Of a stretch of 64,000 bases of DNA, positions 1 through 8,820 are shown one piece after another. Origin of the DNA: Parvibaculaceae bacterium (GTDB lineage: Bacteria; Pseudomonadota; Alphaproteobacteria; Parvibaculales; Parvibaculaceae); assembly GCA_019636015.1 (NCBI GenBank), contig JAHBYJ010000001.1:186001-250000 (forward strand), given 5' to 3'. The notes beneath the pieces were generated by a model. It was not told where the DNA came from. It worked only from the letters and a program-made list of their open reading frames with translations, and ran no database searches. How positions within the stretch are numbered: the stretch's first letter is position 1; each line of letters begins with the position of its first letter. The position numbers were made by a program, and so were the translations under genes.

Positions 1-2
1 CG

Positions 3-974
3 GAACGGGACGAGGCGAAGCGCAAGGCTCGTGCCGCTGAGCGCCTTGCCGATATCCGGGCGCGCATCGCCCTGCCCCGCCGCAACGCGACTGCCGTTCC
101 CCCCGCGCCGCGCCCGCTTCGCTCGAACTTCACCCGCGAAGAATATGAAAGCGCCGTCACCCGCGTGATCGAGTACATCCATGCAGGCGACATCTTCCAG
201 GCCAATCTTTCGCAACGCTTCGAGACGGAACTCGCCGAAGGCGACACGCCCTACGCGCTCTATCTGCGGCTGCGGGCGGCAAGCCCCGCGCCTTTCGCTT
301 CCTTTTTCAATTTCGGCGCCGGGGCGCTCGCGTCCTCCTCGCCCGAGCGTTTCCTGTCGCTTCATGACGGACATGTCGAGACGAAACCGATCAAGGGTAC
401 GCGGCCGCGCGGCGCGACGCCGGAAGAGGATCGGTGCCTCGCCGCCGAACTTCTCGCATCCGAAAAGGACCGCGCCGAAAACGTGATGATCGTCGATCTC
501 CTTCGCAACGACATCTCGCGCGTCTGCGAGGACAGTTCCGTCATTGTCGAAAATCTGTGCGCGCTCGAAAGTTTCGCCAATGTTCATCATCTCGTCTCCA
601 CCATCCGGGGGACCTTGCGCGACGGCATGAATGCCGCCGATCTCCTCGCTGCCTGTTTTCCCGGCGGCTCCGTCACCGGCGCGCCGAAGCGCCGCGCCAT
701 GGAAATCATCGCCGAACTCGAACCCACGGCACGCGGCCCTTATTGCGGCGCCATCGGCTGGCTTGGCGCCGATGGCGGCATGGACAGCGCCATCGCGATC
801 CGCACCATGGTGATCGCGGGCACCCGCGTCACCTTCCAGGCGGGCGGCGGCATCGTCGCGGATTCCGAACCCGCCGCCGAATATGAGGAAACGCTCGCCA
901 AGGCGCGCAGCATGCGCGAGGCTCTCGGCCACATCGATGCGGCGCCACGGCTGCTTGCGGGAGAAACCGCATGA
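3..974 (+). CDS. pabB: Aminodeoxychorismate synthase component I (PabB), 5' end outside window
   Basis: The frame is open from the left edge, so only the C-terminal 323 residues are visible. This is the chorismate-binding domain, which uses ammonia delivered by PabA to make 4-amino-4-deoxychorismate for folate synthesis. Chorismate-enzyme motifs are present in order: GDIFQANLSQRF, SSSPERF, PIKGTRPRG, LLRNDISRV, FPGGSVTGAPK and GPYCGAIGW. The lysine in PIKGT is characteristic of PabB; anthranilate synthase TrpE normally has alanine there, so I call PabB rather than TrpE. The gene overlaps pabA by an ATGA, which suggests translational coupling in a pabB-pabA-pabC operon. Whether an extra N-terminal domain exists cannot be seen. 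Confidence 0.93.
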   Translation, partial: ERDEAKRKARAAERLADIRARIALPRRNATAVPPAPRPLRSNFTREEYESAVTRVIEYIHAGDIFQANLSQRFETELAEGDTPYALYLRLRAASPAPFASFFNFGAGALASSSPERFLSLHDGHVETKPIKGTRPRGATPEEDRCLAAELLASEKDRAENVMIVDLLRNDISRVCEDSSVIVENLCALESFANVHHLVSTIRGTLRDGMNAADLLAACFPGGSVTGAPKRRAMEIIAELEPTARGPYCGAIGWLGADGGMDSAIAIRTMVIAGTRVTFQAGGGIVADSEPAAEYEETLAKARSMREALGHIDAAPRLLAGETA

Positions 975-1573
975 TCCTCGTCATCGATAATTTCGACAGC
1001 TTCGTGCACAACCTTGCCCGCTATATCGGCGAACTCGGCCATGAGCGCCGTACCGTGCGGACGGATGAGATTTCCGTCGCGGAGGCGCTGGCCCTCGAAC
1101 CCCGGGCGATTGTGCTGTCGCCCGGTCCCTGCGGTCCGGACAAGGCGGGCATTTCCGTCGAACTTGTCAGGGCAGCGGCGGCGCATCGCATTCCGCTTCT
1201 TGGCGTCTGCCTCGGTCATCAGGCGATCGCGGCGGCCTTCGGCGGCGAGATTTCGCGCGCGCCGCGCCCGGTCCATGGCAAGGCATCTTCCATCCATCAC
1301 GATGGTAGCGCGCTTTTCGCCGGTATGCCGAGCCCCTTCATGGCGGGCCGCTATCACTCGCTCATCGCCGGGCTGCCGGAAGGCGGGCCGCTCCGCCTCA
1401 CCGCACAGACGGAAGACGGGGTACCCATGGCACTCGCCCACGAGACGCTGCCGATTTTTGGCGTTCAGTTTCATCCGGAATCGATCCTCACGGATTATGG
1501 ACACAGGCTGCTCGGTAATTTCCTCGATCTGGCTCACGCCGGGCGCATCACCGAAGCGAGGCAAAGCGCATGA
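971..1573 (+). CDS. pabA: Glutamine amidotransferase, aminodeoxychorismate synthase component II (PabA)
   Basis: A class I glutamine amidotransferase of 200 residues, the normal length for PabA/TrpG. It hydrolyses glutamine and passes ammonia to PabB. The start MILVIDNFDSFVHNL is typical of the family, LSPGPCGPDKAG is the oxyanion region, the nucleophile is C80 in GVCLGHQ, and H168 and E170 in QFHPES complete the triad. It overlaps pabB (ATGA at 971) and pabC (ATGA at 1570). PabA and TrpG cannot be separated by sequence alone, and in some bacteria one protein serves both synthases. The PabB/PabC context favours folate. Confidence 0.92.
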   Translation: MILVIDNFDSFVHNLARYIGELGHERRTVRTDEISVAEALALEPRAIVLSPGPCGPDKAGISVELVRAAAAHRIPLLGVCLGHQAIAAAFGGEISRAPRPVHGKASSIHHDGSALFAGMPSPFMAGRYHSLIAGLPEGGPLRLTAQTEDGVPMALAHETLPIFGVQFHPESILTDYGHRLLGNFLDLAHAGRITEARQSA

Positions 1574-2418
1574 AGCTCTGGCTCAATGGCGAAATTGCCG
1601 ATGCGGGCGATATTCGCATCGACCCGGCTGACCGGGGATTACTTCTCGGCGACGGTCTCTTCGAAACCATGCTGGTGCGGCGGGGAACCCCGGTTTTCTT
1701 CGAGGAACATCTGCTTCGCCTGATGAAGGGCGCGGAAGTGACGGGCATGCTCATGCCCTATGCGCCCGACGCGATCCGGGATGCCTGCCGCGACCTGCTG
1801 AAGGCGAACGGCCTCGAGGACGCGCCGCGCGCCTCGCTCCGCCTGACGCTGACAAGGGGCACCGGCCCTCGCGGCCTCGCCTTGCCGCCGGAACCGAGAC
1901 CGACGGTGCTGATCGGCGTTGCGCCCGCCGGCCCGCCGCCCGAGCGCCTGTCGCTTGCCACCGTCTCGCCGCGGCGCAATCCCTGGTCGCCCTCGGCGCG
2001 TCTCAAGGCGCTCGCCTATCTCGACAATGTGGTGGCGAAGGAAGAGGCGCGCGAGAAAGGGGCCGACGACGCGCTGATGCTCGACACGGGCGGCATGGTC
2101 GCCTGCGCGAGCGCCGCCAATATCTTCCTCTGGGAAGGCAACCGCCTGATCACCCCGGCGGACCGCGGCGCGATCCTGCCGGGGATCACGCGCGCGGCGC
2201 TGCTCGAACTTGCGCCCGGCATCGGCATAGAAATGCGCGAGGAAGACATTGCGCCGGAGCGGCTTTCACGCGCCTCCGGCCTCTTCCTCACCAACAGCCT
2301 GATTGGGCTCGTGCCCGTGTCGCGGGTCGACGGCGTGGAAGTGCACGCCCATCCCCTGACCGCGCGGCTCGCCGCGGCATACGAACTCCTGCTCGATGCC
2401 GCGGCAGCCGGCTATTGA
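1570..2418 (+). CDS. pabC: Aminodeoxychorismate lyase-like class IV PLP enzyme (PabC)
   Basis: A fold-type IV PLP enzyme of 282 residues, expected to split 4-amino-4-deoxychorismate into p-aminobenzoate and pyruvate. The N-terminal stretch DRGLLLGDGLFETMLV (about 21-36) is the family signature, K146 in ARLKALAYLDN is the predicted Schiff-base lysine, and ASAANIFLW and GITRAALLEL follow. The start overlaps the pabA stop, so the three genes are one transcript. The family also contains D-amino-acid and branched-chain aminotransferases, which motifs alone do not exclude; the operon position makes PabC the best call. Confidence 0.85.
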   Translation: MKLWLNGEIADAGDIRIDPADRGLLLGDGLFETMLVRRGTPVFFEEHLLRLMKGAEVTGMLMPYAPDAIRDACRDLLKANGLEDAPRASLRLTLTRGTGPRGLALPPEPRPTVLIGVAPAGPPPERLSLATVSPRRNPWSPSARLKALAYLDNVVAKEEAREKGADDALMLDTGGMVACASAANIFLWEGNRLITPADRGAILPGITRAALLELAPGIGIEMREEDIAPERLSRASGLFLTNSLIGLVPVSRVDGVEVHAHPLTARLAAAYELLLDAAAAGY

Positions 2419-2811
2419 TCACTCGCCGACGGTGAAGTCGCGCCGCGCCGCCGTGATGGTGACGGTGAAGCCTGCGATCACATCGAACAGGGCGAACATG
2501 ACAAGGGCGAAGAAGGTCGAGGTGCCGAACTCCGGCAGCACGATGAACTGCACCAGCGCGATCAGCAGCACGAGCATGGACAGCCCGTGATTGACAATGG
2601 TCGAGGTGCCGGTCTGCGTGGAACTGACAAGCTCGAGAAAGAGGAGAACCAGCGCCCCGAAGACGATCATGTCGCCGACGGCAATGGTCCACATCGCACC
2701 CGAAACGAGCGATACCGAGAAGACCTGCGTGTCCAGGGACAGGCCGGTCAGATAGACGATGATGTTGTAGGCAATGATGGCGAATGCCATCAGCGGCAGC
2801 GTGCGAAACAT
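2419..2811 (-). CDS. Small four-helix membrane protein, unknown function
   Basis: 130 residues with about four hydrophobic helices (roughly 5-23, 33-60, 72-90 and 94-118) and short polar loops. The C-terminus is cytoplasm-like and charged (ARRDFTVGE). I do not recognise the family. It lies tail-to-tail with pabC with no spacer (pabC stops at 2418), and divergently from the DUF2817 gene. No signal peptide, cysteine motif or catalytic pattern is visible. GC-rich codon use matches its neighbours, so I consider it a real gene. Confidence 0.7.
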   Translation of the reverse strand: MFRTLPLMAFAIIAYNIIVYLTGLSLDTQVFSVSLVSGAMWTIAVGDMIVFGALVLLFLELVSSTQTGTSTIVNHGLSMLVLLIALVQFIVLPEFGTSTFFALVMFALFDVIAGFTVTITAARRDFTVGE

Positions 2812-2948
2812 GTCAGACTTCCCTTCTTGCCCCCGTGGTCCGGCCTCTTCTGTGCCACTCTAGCACAGTTTCCGGTACCATAACCCGCTTCCGGCGGCCG
2901 GGATCCCCAAGTTTCAATGACGGTTAACGACAGGACGGCAGAAAGCAC

Positions 2949-4034
2949 ATGACGGGCGCAGCTGAACATTTCTCCCGGTCCTATGACGAGGCGAGGCGGA
3001 AGTTCCTTGCCGCCGCCGAGGCCGCGGGAGCGGCGATCCGCCACCATGTGCACCCCCTGAAAGGCCCGTCGGGCGGGGAACTCGCGACCGATGTCGCGCG
3101 CTTCGGCCCCGGCAATGCCTCGCGGGTGCTCGGCATCGGCTCGGGCACGCATGGCGTCGAAGGCTATTGCGGATCGGGCATCCAGACCGTGCTGCTCCGC
3201 GAGGGCTTCGCCGCGACCCTGCCGGACGACATGGCGGTCGTCTTCATCCATGCGATCAATCCCTACGGTTTTGCCTGGGACCGCCGCGTGAACGAGGACA
3301 ATGTGGACCTCAACCGCAACTTCGTCGATCACACCGAGCCCTATCCGGCAAACCCGGGTTACGAGGAACTGGCGGATGCGATCAACCCGCCAGACCTGTC
3401 GCCCGAGACCATGGCGAAATGCCGTGCACGGATGAAAGCCTATGCCGCAGAGCACGGGCCCCGCGCCATGCAGCATGCGCTGAGCGCCGGGCAGTACACG
3501 CATCCCAAGGGCGTGCAGTTCGGCGGGCATGCACCCGTCTGGTCGAACCGGACGCTGCGCGCGATCATCCGCGCCGAAATGGCGGCGGCGAAGCGCGTGG
3601 CCTTCGTCGATCTGCACTCCGGCCTTGGCGCGCGCGGCGCGGCGGAAATCATCTGCACCGAGCCGGAAACAAGCGGCGCCTACAAGCGCATGGTCGAATG
3701 GTGGGGCGCTTCCGTGCGCTCCACGGTGGGCGGCGGCTCGATCTCTTCCGATGTGCCGGGCTCGATCCCGGTCTGCTTTGCCGATGAGTTGAAGGGCCGC
3801 GAGGTGACCTCCTGCGGCCTCGAATTCGGCACCGTGCCGATTGCCGAGGTGACGGTGGCGCTGCAATCCGACAACTGGCTTCACCAGAATGGCGGGCATG
3901 ACAATCCGCAGGCGGCGGAAATCGCGAAGCTGATCCGCGATGCCTTCTATGTCGATGCCGACGACTGGAAGGAGCAGGTGACGGAGACGGCGCGCTGGAC
4001 CTGCGCCCGCGCGCTCGCCGGGCTCTCTGCCTGA
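2949..4034 (+). CDS. DUF2817 / M14-like zinc carboxypeptidase family protein
   Basis: 361 residues. The zinc-peptidase pattern of the M14 superfamily is visible: HxxE at H68-E71 (THGVEGYCG), NRNF at 122-125 in place of the carboxypeptidase Asn-Arg pair, and a third metal ligand H223 in VDLHSGLG. CGLEFGTVP near residue 280 is a candidate for the catalytic glutamate region. This is the DUF2817 branch, whose substrates are mostly unknown; a cytoplasmic peptidase or amidohydrolase role is likely because no signal peptide is present. A weak purine-rich stretch precedes the ATG. The gene ends next to a bidirectional terminator shared with rpmF. Confidence 0.82.
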   Translation: MTGAAEHFSRSYDEARRKFLAAAEAAGAAIRHHVHPLKGPSGGELATDVARFGPGNASRVLGIGSGTHGVEGYCGSGIQTVLLREGFAATLPDDMAVVFIHAINPYGFAWDRRVNEDNVDLNRNFVDHTEPYPANPGYEELADAINPPDLSPETMAKCRARMKAYAAEHGPRAMQHALSAGQYTHPKGVQFGGHAPVWSNRTLRAIIRAEMAAAKRVAFVDLHSGLGARGAAEIICTEPETSGAYKRMVEWWGASVRSTVGGGSISSDVPGSIPVCFADELKGREVTSCGLEFGTVPIAEVTVALQSDNWLHQNGGHDNPQAAEIAKLIRDAFYVDADDWKEQVTETARWTCARALAGLSA

Positions 4035-4049
4035 AAACCGGACAAAGGA

Positions 4050-4077
4050 AAACGCCGCTCCCGGAGGAACGGCGTTT
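4050..4077. terminator. Bidirectional hairpin terminator between DUF2817 gene and rpmF
   Basis: Arms AAACGCCG (4050-4057) and CGGCGTTT (4070-4077) form an 8-bp stem with a 12-nt loop. A-rich sequence on one side and T-rich on the other lets it act for both convergent genes. Confidence 0.6.
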
Positions 4078-4104
4078 CAAAACTCTCGGCCGGTGCGGAA
4101 AGGC

Positions 4105-4287
4105 TTATTCGCCCTTCGGCTTCAGGATCTGCTTGCCGCGATACATGCCGCTCTTGAGATCGACGTGATGCGGGCGGTGAAGCTCGCCCGAATCCGGGTT
4201 CTCGACATAGGCCGGCTGCGACAGCGCATCGGCCGAACGGCGCATGCCGCGCTTCGACGGGGTGGTTTTCCTCTTGGGGACGGCCAT
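4105..4287 (-). CDS. rpmF: 50S ribosomal protein L32
   Basis: 60 residues beginning [20 protein letters not shown], the standard L32 start, and ending with KGMYRGK-type residues typical of alphaproteobacterial L32 ([15 protein letters not shown]). It is a component of the large ribosomal subunit near the peptidyl transferase region. The zinc-binding cysteines found in some L32 proteins are absent, as is usual for this group. It has its own candidate promoter about 120 bp upstream and ends at a shared terminator. Confidence 0.97.
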   Translation of the reverse strand: MAVPKRKTTPSKRGMRRSADALSQPAYVENPDSGELHRPHHVDLKSGMYRGKQILKPKGE

Positions 4288-4409
4288 GGGCTTCGCTCCG
4301 ATTGCTCCGCGAGCGGTCCGCCGGAGGCGAACCCCTGCCCTCGCGAAAAAGGCTTTGAAAACAGGATAATGGCCGTGACCGGCTGATGCCGGTACGGCCT
4401 TTGGCGGGC

Positions 4410-4439
4410 CTTATACAGTGAAACCGGACGGAAAGTCCA
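4410..4439 (-). promoter_or_regulatory. Candidate sigma-70 promoter for rpmF
   Basis: Read on the minus strand, TGGACT (4434-4439) and TATAAG (4410-4415) are separated by 18 bp. They match four of six and five of six consensus positions. This is the best -35/-10 pair in the gap upstream of rpmF. It is a sequence inference only. Confidence 0.4.
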
Positions 4440-4448
4440 TACGGGCCC

Positions 4449-5081
4449 TCAATTGAGGTGGACCACGGCGCATTCATCCGCCGGAACCCGCGCCCGGGCG
4501 CAGGAGGCGCGGGCCGCCCGCTCCTCGGCGAAGGGGCCCATCCGCACCCGGTGAACCTCCTCGCCGGACATGCGCACCGTATCGATGGACACGCGCTCCT
4601 CGCCCTGGAGATCGGGCTCGGCGGTCAGAATGTCGAAATAGCGCCGGCTCGCCCGCTCGATGGTCGAATAGCTGCCCACCTGGGCATAGAACCGGCCGGC
4701 AGGCGCGGCGGGCGCGCCGAGAGAGGCAACCTGCACCGGCACCTCGCCCCGGCGGGGCCGCGCAAGCGGGCGCGGCGCGGTGGCCATGGAGGCAATGGAA
4801 CCCGTCGCGAGCCCGGCATGCGGGTCCTCGTCCCAATAAACATATTGGGCCTGCGGGCGCGACTCCGGGCGTGACTGGGGCCGGCTGGAGGCCGGATCGC
4901 GATAGGGAACCTCGATGGTCCGCTCGACGAGACGGTCCATGCCGCCCCGGTCGTAGCTGCGCGTTTCCGCGACGCGCGGCGCGGGATCGACAAGTCCCCG
5001 CTCCTTCTGGATCACGAAAAGCCCGATCAGCACGGCGCCGAGCACCAGCCAGAAACGGTCGCGTTGAGCCTTTTCGAACAT
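4449..5081 (-). CDS. SPOR-domain membrane-anchored protein
   Basis: 210 residues. One transmembrane segment near the N-terminus (about 9-26, FWLVLGAVLIGLFVI) is followed by a proline/arginine-rich linker (about 55-125). The C-terminal SPOR domain starts near GRFYAQVGSYSTIERA (about 128) and ends at ECAVVHLN. SPOR domains bind denuded peptidoglycan glycan strands, mostly at the division septum, with the domain in the periplasm. The family is named by domain only; I cannot match it to FtsN or RlpA. No partner gene is next to it. Confidence 0.8.
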   Translation of the reverse strand: MFEKAQRDRFWLVLGAVLIGLFVIQKERGLVDPAPRVAETRSYDRGGMDRLVERTIEVPYRDPASSRPQSRPESRPQAQYVYWDEDPHAGLATGSIASMATAPRPLARPRRGEVPVQVASLGAPAAPAGRFYAQVGSYSTIERASRRYFDILTAEPDLQGEERVSIDTVRMSGEEVHRVRMGPFAEERAARASCARARVPADECAVVHLN

Positions 5082-5191
5082 GGCAAGCCCCCTCTTTCCT
5101 CCCCGCCCTTCGAGGGGCGGATGAAAGGAGACTCACGCAATATGGTTAATCCTGCTTTAAAACTGGCTCACACTGGCACAATTTTGGCCGC

Positions 5192-6310
5192 TCAGGCCGC
5201 CAGAACGCTCGCCGCCTCGCGGAAGGGAACGCCCAGCGCCTCCGAGACCGCCCGGTAGGTAATCGCGCCCTTGTGGACATTGAGCCCGGCGAGGAGATGC
5301 GGATTGTCGGTGAGCGCCTTCCGGTAGCCTTTGTCGGCAAGCGCGAGCGTGAAGGGCAGCGTTGCATTGTTGAGCGCAAAGGTGGAGGTGCGCGCCACCG
5401 CGCCCGGCATGTTCGCCACGCAGTAATGCACGACGTCATGCTTGATATAGGTGGGCTCGGCATGGGTCGTCGGATGGGAGGTGGCAAAGCAGCCGCCCTG
5501 GTCGATGGCGATATCGACCAGCACCGAGCCCTTCTTCATCTTTTTCACCATCTCCTCCGTCACGAGCTTGGGCGCGGCCGCGCCCGGCACGAGCACGGCG
5601 CCGATGACGAGATCGGCGCCGAGCACATGTTCCTCGATCGCATCGACCGTCGAATAGATCGTGTTGAGGCTCGGCCCGAACTGCATGTCGAGCTCATAGA
5701 GCCGGTGCAGGTTGAGGTCGATCACCGTGACATGGGCCTCGAGGCCCATAGCCATGCGGGCGGCATTGGTGCCGGAGACGCCGCCGCCCAGAATGACGAC
5801 TTTCGCGGCCGGCACGCCCGGCACGCCGCCAAGCAGCATGCCGCGCCCGCCCTGCGCGATCTCGAGGCAATGGGCGCCCGCCTGAATGGACATGCGGCCC
5901 GCGACTTCCGACATGGGTGCAAGCAGCGGCAGCCCGCCGCGCGCATCCGTCACCGTTTCATAGGCGATGGCGACGCAGCCCGATTCCACCAGCCCACGCG
6001 CCTGTTCGGGATCGGGCGCGAGATGGAGATAGGTGAAAAGGATCTGCCCTTCGCGAAGCTGCTTCCATTCGGAGGGCTGCGGCTCCTTCACCTTCACGAC
6101 CATGTCGGCGGCAGCGAAGATTTCCTCCGCCGTATCGGCGATCCGCGCGCCGGCGGCGACATATTGCTCGTCGAAAAGGCCGAGCGCGAAGCCTGCCCCC
6201 TTCTGCACCGTGACCTCATGCCCGTGATGCACCGCCTCGCGCACGGCGGACGGCGTCATGCCGACGCGATACTCATGGACCTTGATTTCCTTGGGGACGC
6301 CGATACGCAT
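5192..6310 (-). CDS. ald: Alanine dehydrogenase (NAD)
   Basis: 372 residues, the usual length. The enzyme interconverts L-alanine and pyruvate plus ammonia with NAD. The N-terminus [20 protein letters not shown] is typical. The canonical catalytic residues fall at the expected positions: K75 in VVKVKEP, H96 in TYLHLAPD and D270 in DIAIDQGG. The NAD-binding glycine motif is [14 protein letters not shown] (about 171-184). It stands alone, between the SPOR gene (same strand, upstream spacing over 100 bp) and a divergent Nudix gene. No Lrp-type regulator is adjacent. Confidence 0.96.
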   Translation of the reverse strand: MRIGVPKEIKVHEYRVGMTPSAVREAVHHGHEVTVQKGAGFALGLFDEQYVAAGARIADTAEEIFAAADMVVKVKEPQPSEWKQLREGQILFTYLHLAPDPEQARGLVESGCVAIAYETVTDARGGLPLLAPMSEVAGRMSIQAGAHCLEIAQGGRGMLLGGVPGVPAAKVVILGGGVSGTNAARMAMGLEAHVTVIDLNLHRLYELDMQFGPSLNTIYSTVDAIEEHVLGADLVIGAVLVPGAAAPKLVTEEMVKKMKKGSVLVDIAIDQGGCFATSHPTTHAEPTYIKHDVVHYCVANMPGAVARTSTFALNNATLPFTLALADKGYRKALTDNPHLLAGLNVHKGAITYRAVSEALGVPFREAASVLAA

Positions 6311-6543
6311 GGGATTGCCTCGTCAGGGGTGAGACTTCGGAAAAAGTGTAGCGCGCCCCGGTTGCCCCTCCAAGGCGGTGGAGGGGGCCAATCGAGGCTA
6401 CATGTTCAGGATATTAAACGCGGGACCGCCAAGGGACGGCGTGGCAGATGCACGAGTGACGGGATCGCCTTCTATTCGTAGCTTATTTTAAACAGGCGAA
6501 AACCCGCCGCCCCATGCGAAGATGGGCGGCAAACGGGGCGGCC

Positions 6544-7164
6544 ATGAGTTTCATTTTCGACGACAATCTGCGCGGCGGCCTGAGCGAGCGGCTTTCGCGC
6601 TTTCCGCGTGCGGCGCTCGACACGGGCGGCCTGAAACATGCGGCGGTCGCCATCACGGTCGTGCCGCACGAGACGGAAGCGGCCTTCCTGCTGACGCGGC
6701 GCGCGCCGAAGATGAACGCCCATGCCGGCCAATGGGCGCTGCCCGGCGGGCGCATCGACAAGGGCGAGACGCCGGTCGAAGCGGCCTTGCGCGAACTCTC
6801 CGAAGAAGTGGCGCTCGACATTCCGCCGTCGCAGGTGCTGGGGCTCCTCGACGATTACCCGACGCGGTCGGGCTATCTCATCACGCCGGTCGTGGTCTGG
6901 GCGGCGGATCTTTCGGCCATGCATCCGAACGAGGCGGAAGTCGCCTCGATCCACCAGATCGCGCTCCGCGAACTGGTGAGGCCCGACTCCCCCGTCTTCC
7001 TGACCATCCCGGAAAGCGAGCGGCCCGTGATCCGCCTTCTCATCGGCGACGATCACATCCATGCGCCGACGGCGGCGCTGCTCTATCAGTTTGCCGAAGT
7101 GGGCCTGCGGGCGCGGGAGACGCGCGTCTCGGACCTCGAACAGCCCGTCTGGGCCTGGGGCTGA
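6544..7164 (+). CDS. Nudix hydrolase, CoA-pyrophosphatase-like
   Basis: 206 residues from the ATG at 6544; the longer frame from 6514 adds an unconvincing arginine-rich leader. The Nudix box spans about 69-91: GGRIDKGE, then seven residues, then RELSEE. Just before it, LLTRRA...HAGQWALPGG resembles the UPF0035 signature of CoA pyrophosphatases such as NudL, which split CoA into phosphopantetheine and adenosine diphosphate. A cytosolic housekeeping role is likely. The substrate is an inference; other dinucleotide or nucleotide derivatives are possible. Confidence 0.85.
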   Translation: MSFIFDDNLRGGLSERLSRFPRAALDTGGLKHAAVAITVVPHETEAAFLLTRRAPKMNAHAGQWALPGGRIDKGETPVEAALRELSEEVALDIPPSQVLGLLDDYPTRSGYLITPVVVWAADLSAMHPNEAEVASIHQIALRELVRPDSPVFLTIPESERPVIRLLIGDDHIHAPTAALLYQFAEVGLRARETRVSDLEQPVWAWG

Positions 7165-7170
7165 GCGGCC

Positions 7171-7395
7171 TCAGGCGGTCTGATACGGCCCGCGAAAGCC
7201 GAGGCGCCGCGCCGCCCTTGCCGGCCAGCGCGCCCAGGCCTTCTCATGGAAATAGAAGACGACCGTGTTGACCGCAGGCTCGATCAGCGCGACGCCGAAG
7301 GCAATCGCCACCTCGCCCGTCAGCGCATAGGTGACCCCGAACCCCACCGCGAAATGGAGCGTGCCGTAGCTGAGGGTCTTCATCACGTCGCGCAT
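7171..7395 (-). CDS. DUF2061 small membrane protein
   Basis: 74 residues with two hydrophobic segments (about 9-25 and 30-46). The pattern of TLSYGTLHFAVGFGVTYALTG followed by an E-P-(A/V)-N-(T/V) region and a WARW-type tail is typical of the DUF2061 (predicted membrane protein) family. Function unknown. It is convergent with the Nudix gene, only 6 bp apart. Confidence 0.75.
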   Translation of the reverse strand: MRDVMKTLSYGTLHFAVGFGVTYALTGEVAIAFGVALIEPAVNTVVFYFHEKAWARWPARAARRLGFRGPYQTA

Positions 7396-7482
7396 TGTCA
7401 GGGTCCTTCCTTGGCCGCTATTGCGACTTATTCTTATTTAAAAGAGAGGGGGCGAGATGTCAAGGGGCAAAGGCTTATGAGT

Positions 7483-7664
7483 GCCGCGCCCCTCACCCGC
7501 CCTCACGCGCGGCACCCCCTCACCCTTCCCGCCTTTGGCGGGCCCCTTCCCTCTCCCCTCCGGGGAGAGGGACAAGAATGGCGATCCCCTGGCCCCTTTT
7601 TCCTCTCCCCTTAGGGGAGAGGGAGGGAGCGGGCGTCAGCCCGCGGAAGGGTGAGGGGTGCGGC
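7483..7664. repeat. MITE-like inverted-repeat element (182 bp)
   Basis: The outer ends match as inverted repeats: GCCGCGCCCCTCACC at 7483 and GGTGAGGGGTGCGGC ending at 7664 (14 of 15 bases pair). Inside are further small palindromes around CCGCCTTTGGCGGG, CTCCCCTCCGGGGAGAGG and CTCCCCTTAGGGGAGAGG. There is no coding potential. The layout is that of a dispersed non-autonomous intergenic repeat. Confidence 0.6.
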
Positions 7665-7874
7665 AAGTTCAGAGCAAACGAAAGGCACCGCCGGAACGCG
7701 CGGTTACGGCAAGGCCTCGATACAATTCTGGAGATGGAAAAACAGGTGGGAAGGAGCGTCACGCATATCAAGGGGCGGGCGGAAACATTCCGCATGCGGA
7801 AATAGCTGAAAAACTTATCCCCGGTTTTGGGCGGGGTGATGATTCGGTTTTCGGGTAAGGCGTTTGTTCGGGGT

Positions 7875-8038
7875 CCACCCTCCCCCTGCGGGAGGGTCGA
7901 AATTTGCGAGCGCAAGCGAAGCGAATTTCGGGGAGGGGGTCTCCGCTGTCTGCGGATGGCGCGCCTTCCGTTTCCCTCGCCTACCCCTCCCCTAAAAATC
8001 CTGACGGATTTTTAGACCCTCCCACAGGGGGAGGGTGG
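7875..8038. repeat. MITE-like inverted-repeat element (164 bp)
   Basis: Terminal inverted repeats of 20 bp with a single mismatch lie at 7875-7894 and 8019-8038 (CCACCCTCCCCCTGYGGGAG). Internal hairpins include GAAATTTGCGAG...GAATTTC and AAAATCC...GGATTTTT. It is non-coding and sits just downstream of the methionine aminopeptidase gene. Confidence 0.65.
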
Positions 8039-8073
8039 TCCAGATGGATGGACGGCAAAAGAGAGCGACGCCC

Positions 8074-8820
8074 TCAAGGCAGCGTCAGGATCACCGGGCC
8101 GTTCTTCGTGGCGACGAGGGAATGTTCGTATTGCACGGTCGGCGCGACGGGATCGGCGAGCAAGGTCCAGCCGTCGCCCGCCTCCGCCGCCATCTCGCCG
8201 CCCATCGACAGGAAGGGCTCGATGGTGAAGACGAGGCCTTCGCGGATGATGCGCCGGTCGGAGGGGTCCGCCCAGGTGGCGATGCCTTCGGGCTCTTCAT
8301 GCAAGGAGGCGCCGACGCCATGGCTCGCGAGATTGCGGATCAGCGAATAGCCGCCCTTCGACGCGAAACGCTCGATCTTCTCGCCGATCGCATTGAGCCG
8401 CCCGCCGGGGCGCACGGCGCGGATGCCCTCCCACATGGCGCGCTTGCCGTCGCGGCAGAGACGGTCGATATGCGTTTTCACCGGCGGCACGGGAAAGCTC
8501 GCGCCGGTATCGCCGAAATAGCCGTTCTTCTCCGCCGAGACATCGATGTTGACGAGATCGCCCGCGCGGATGACGCGCTCGCCGGGAATGCCATGCGCGA
8601 TCTCTTCATTGACGCTGATGCAGGTGGCGCCCGGGAAACGATAGGCGAGTTCCGGCGCCGACCGCGCGCCCTCGCGCTCGAGCATCTTGCGGCCCATATC
8701 GTCGAGCTCGCGCGTCGTCATGCCGGGCTCGATGGCGGCGCCCATGGCGGCGAGCACCTGCGCCACGATGCGGCCGATGGCGCGCAGTTCCTCGAGATCG
8801 GTCTGCGATGTGACGGTCAT
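8074..8820 (-). CDS. map: Methionine aminopeptidase, type I
   Basis: 248 residues from the ATG at 8820. It removes the initiator methionine from new proteins. All five metal ligands of the M24A family are visible: D93 and D104 (NIDVSAEKNGYFGDTG), H167 (SHGVG), E201 (FTIEPF) and E232 (YEHS). The substrate-site H76 lies in AHGIPG. The start overlaps the stop of the upstream acetyltransferase gene by ATGA, so the two are probably translationally coupled; a longer frame reading through that gene is not needed. It could be a second, paralogous map, since many alphaproteobacteria carry more than one. Confidence 0.93.
   Translation of the reverse strand: MTVTSQTDLEELRAIGRIVAQVLAAMGAAIEPGMTTRELDDMGRKMLEREGARSAPELAYRFPGATCISVNEEIAHGIPGERVIRAGDLVNIDVSAEKNGYFGDTGASFPVPPVKTHIDRLCRDGKRAMWEGIRAVRPGGRLNAIGEKIERFASKGGYSLIRNLASHGVGASLHEEPEGIATWADPSDRRIIREGLVFTIEPFLSMGGEMAAEAGDGWTLLADPVAPTVQYEHSLVATKNGPVILTLP

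Larger units (their letters stand above)
7396..8073. other. Gene-free spacer made mainly of two palindromic repeats
   Basis: About 680 bp without a supportable gene. It holds two separate inverted-repeat elements (7483-7664 and 7875-8038) joined by roughly 200 bp of unassigned sequence. The short open frames inside them are low-complexity arginine/proline products of the repeats and have no sensible start. Confidence 0.7.

Noticed and set aside
971-1573. Assignment of the first genes as trpE-trpG
   Set aside because: The PIKGT lysine and the third gene pabC favour aminodeoxychorismate synthesis; TrpE normally has PIAGT.
7660-7860. Short frame from 7658 with AHAYQG-type product
   Set aside because: No ribosome site, spans the edge of a repeat and has no family resemblance.
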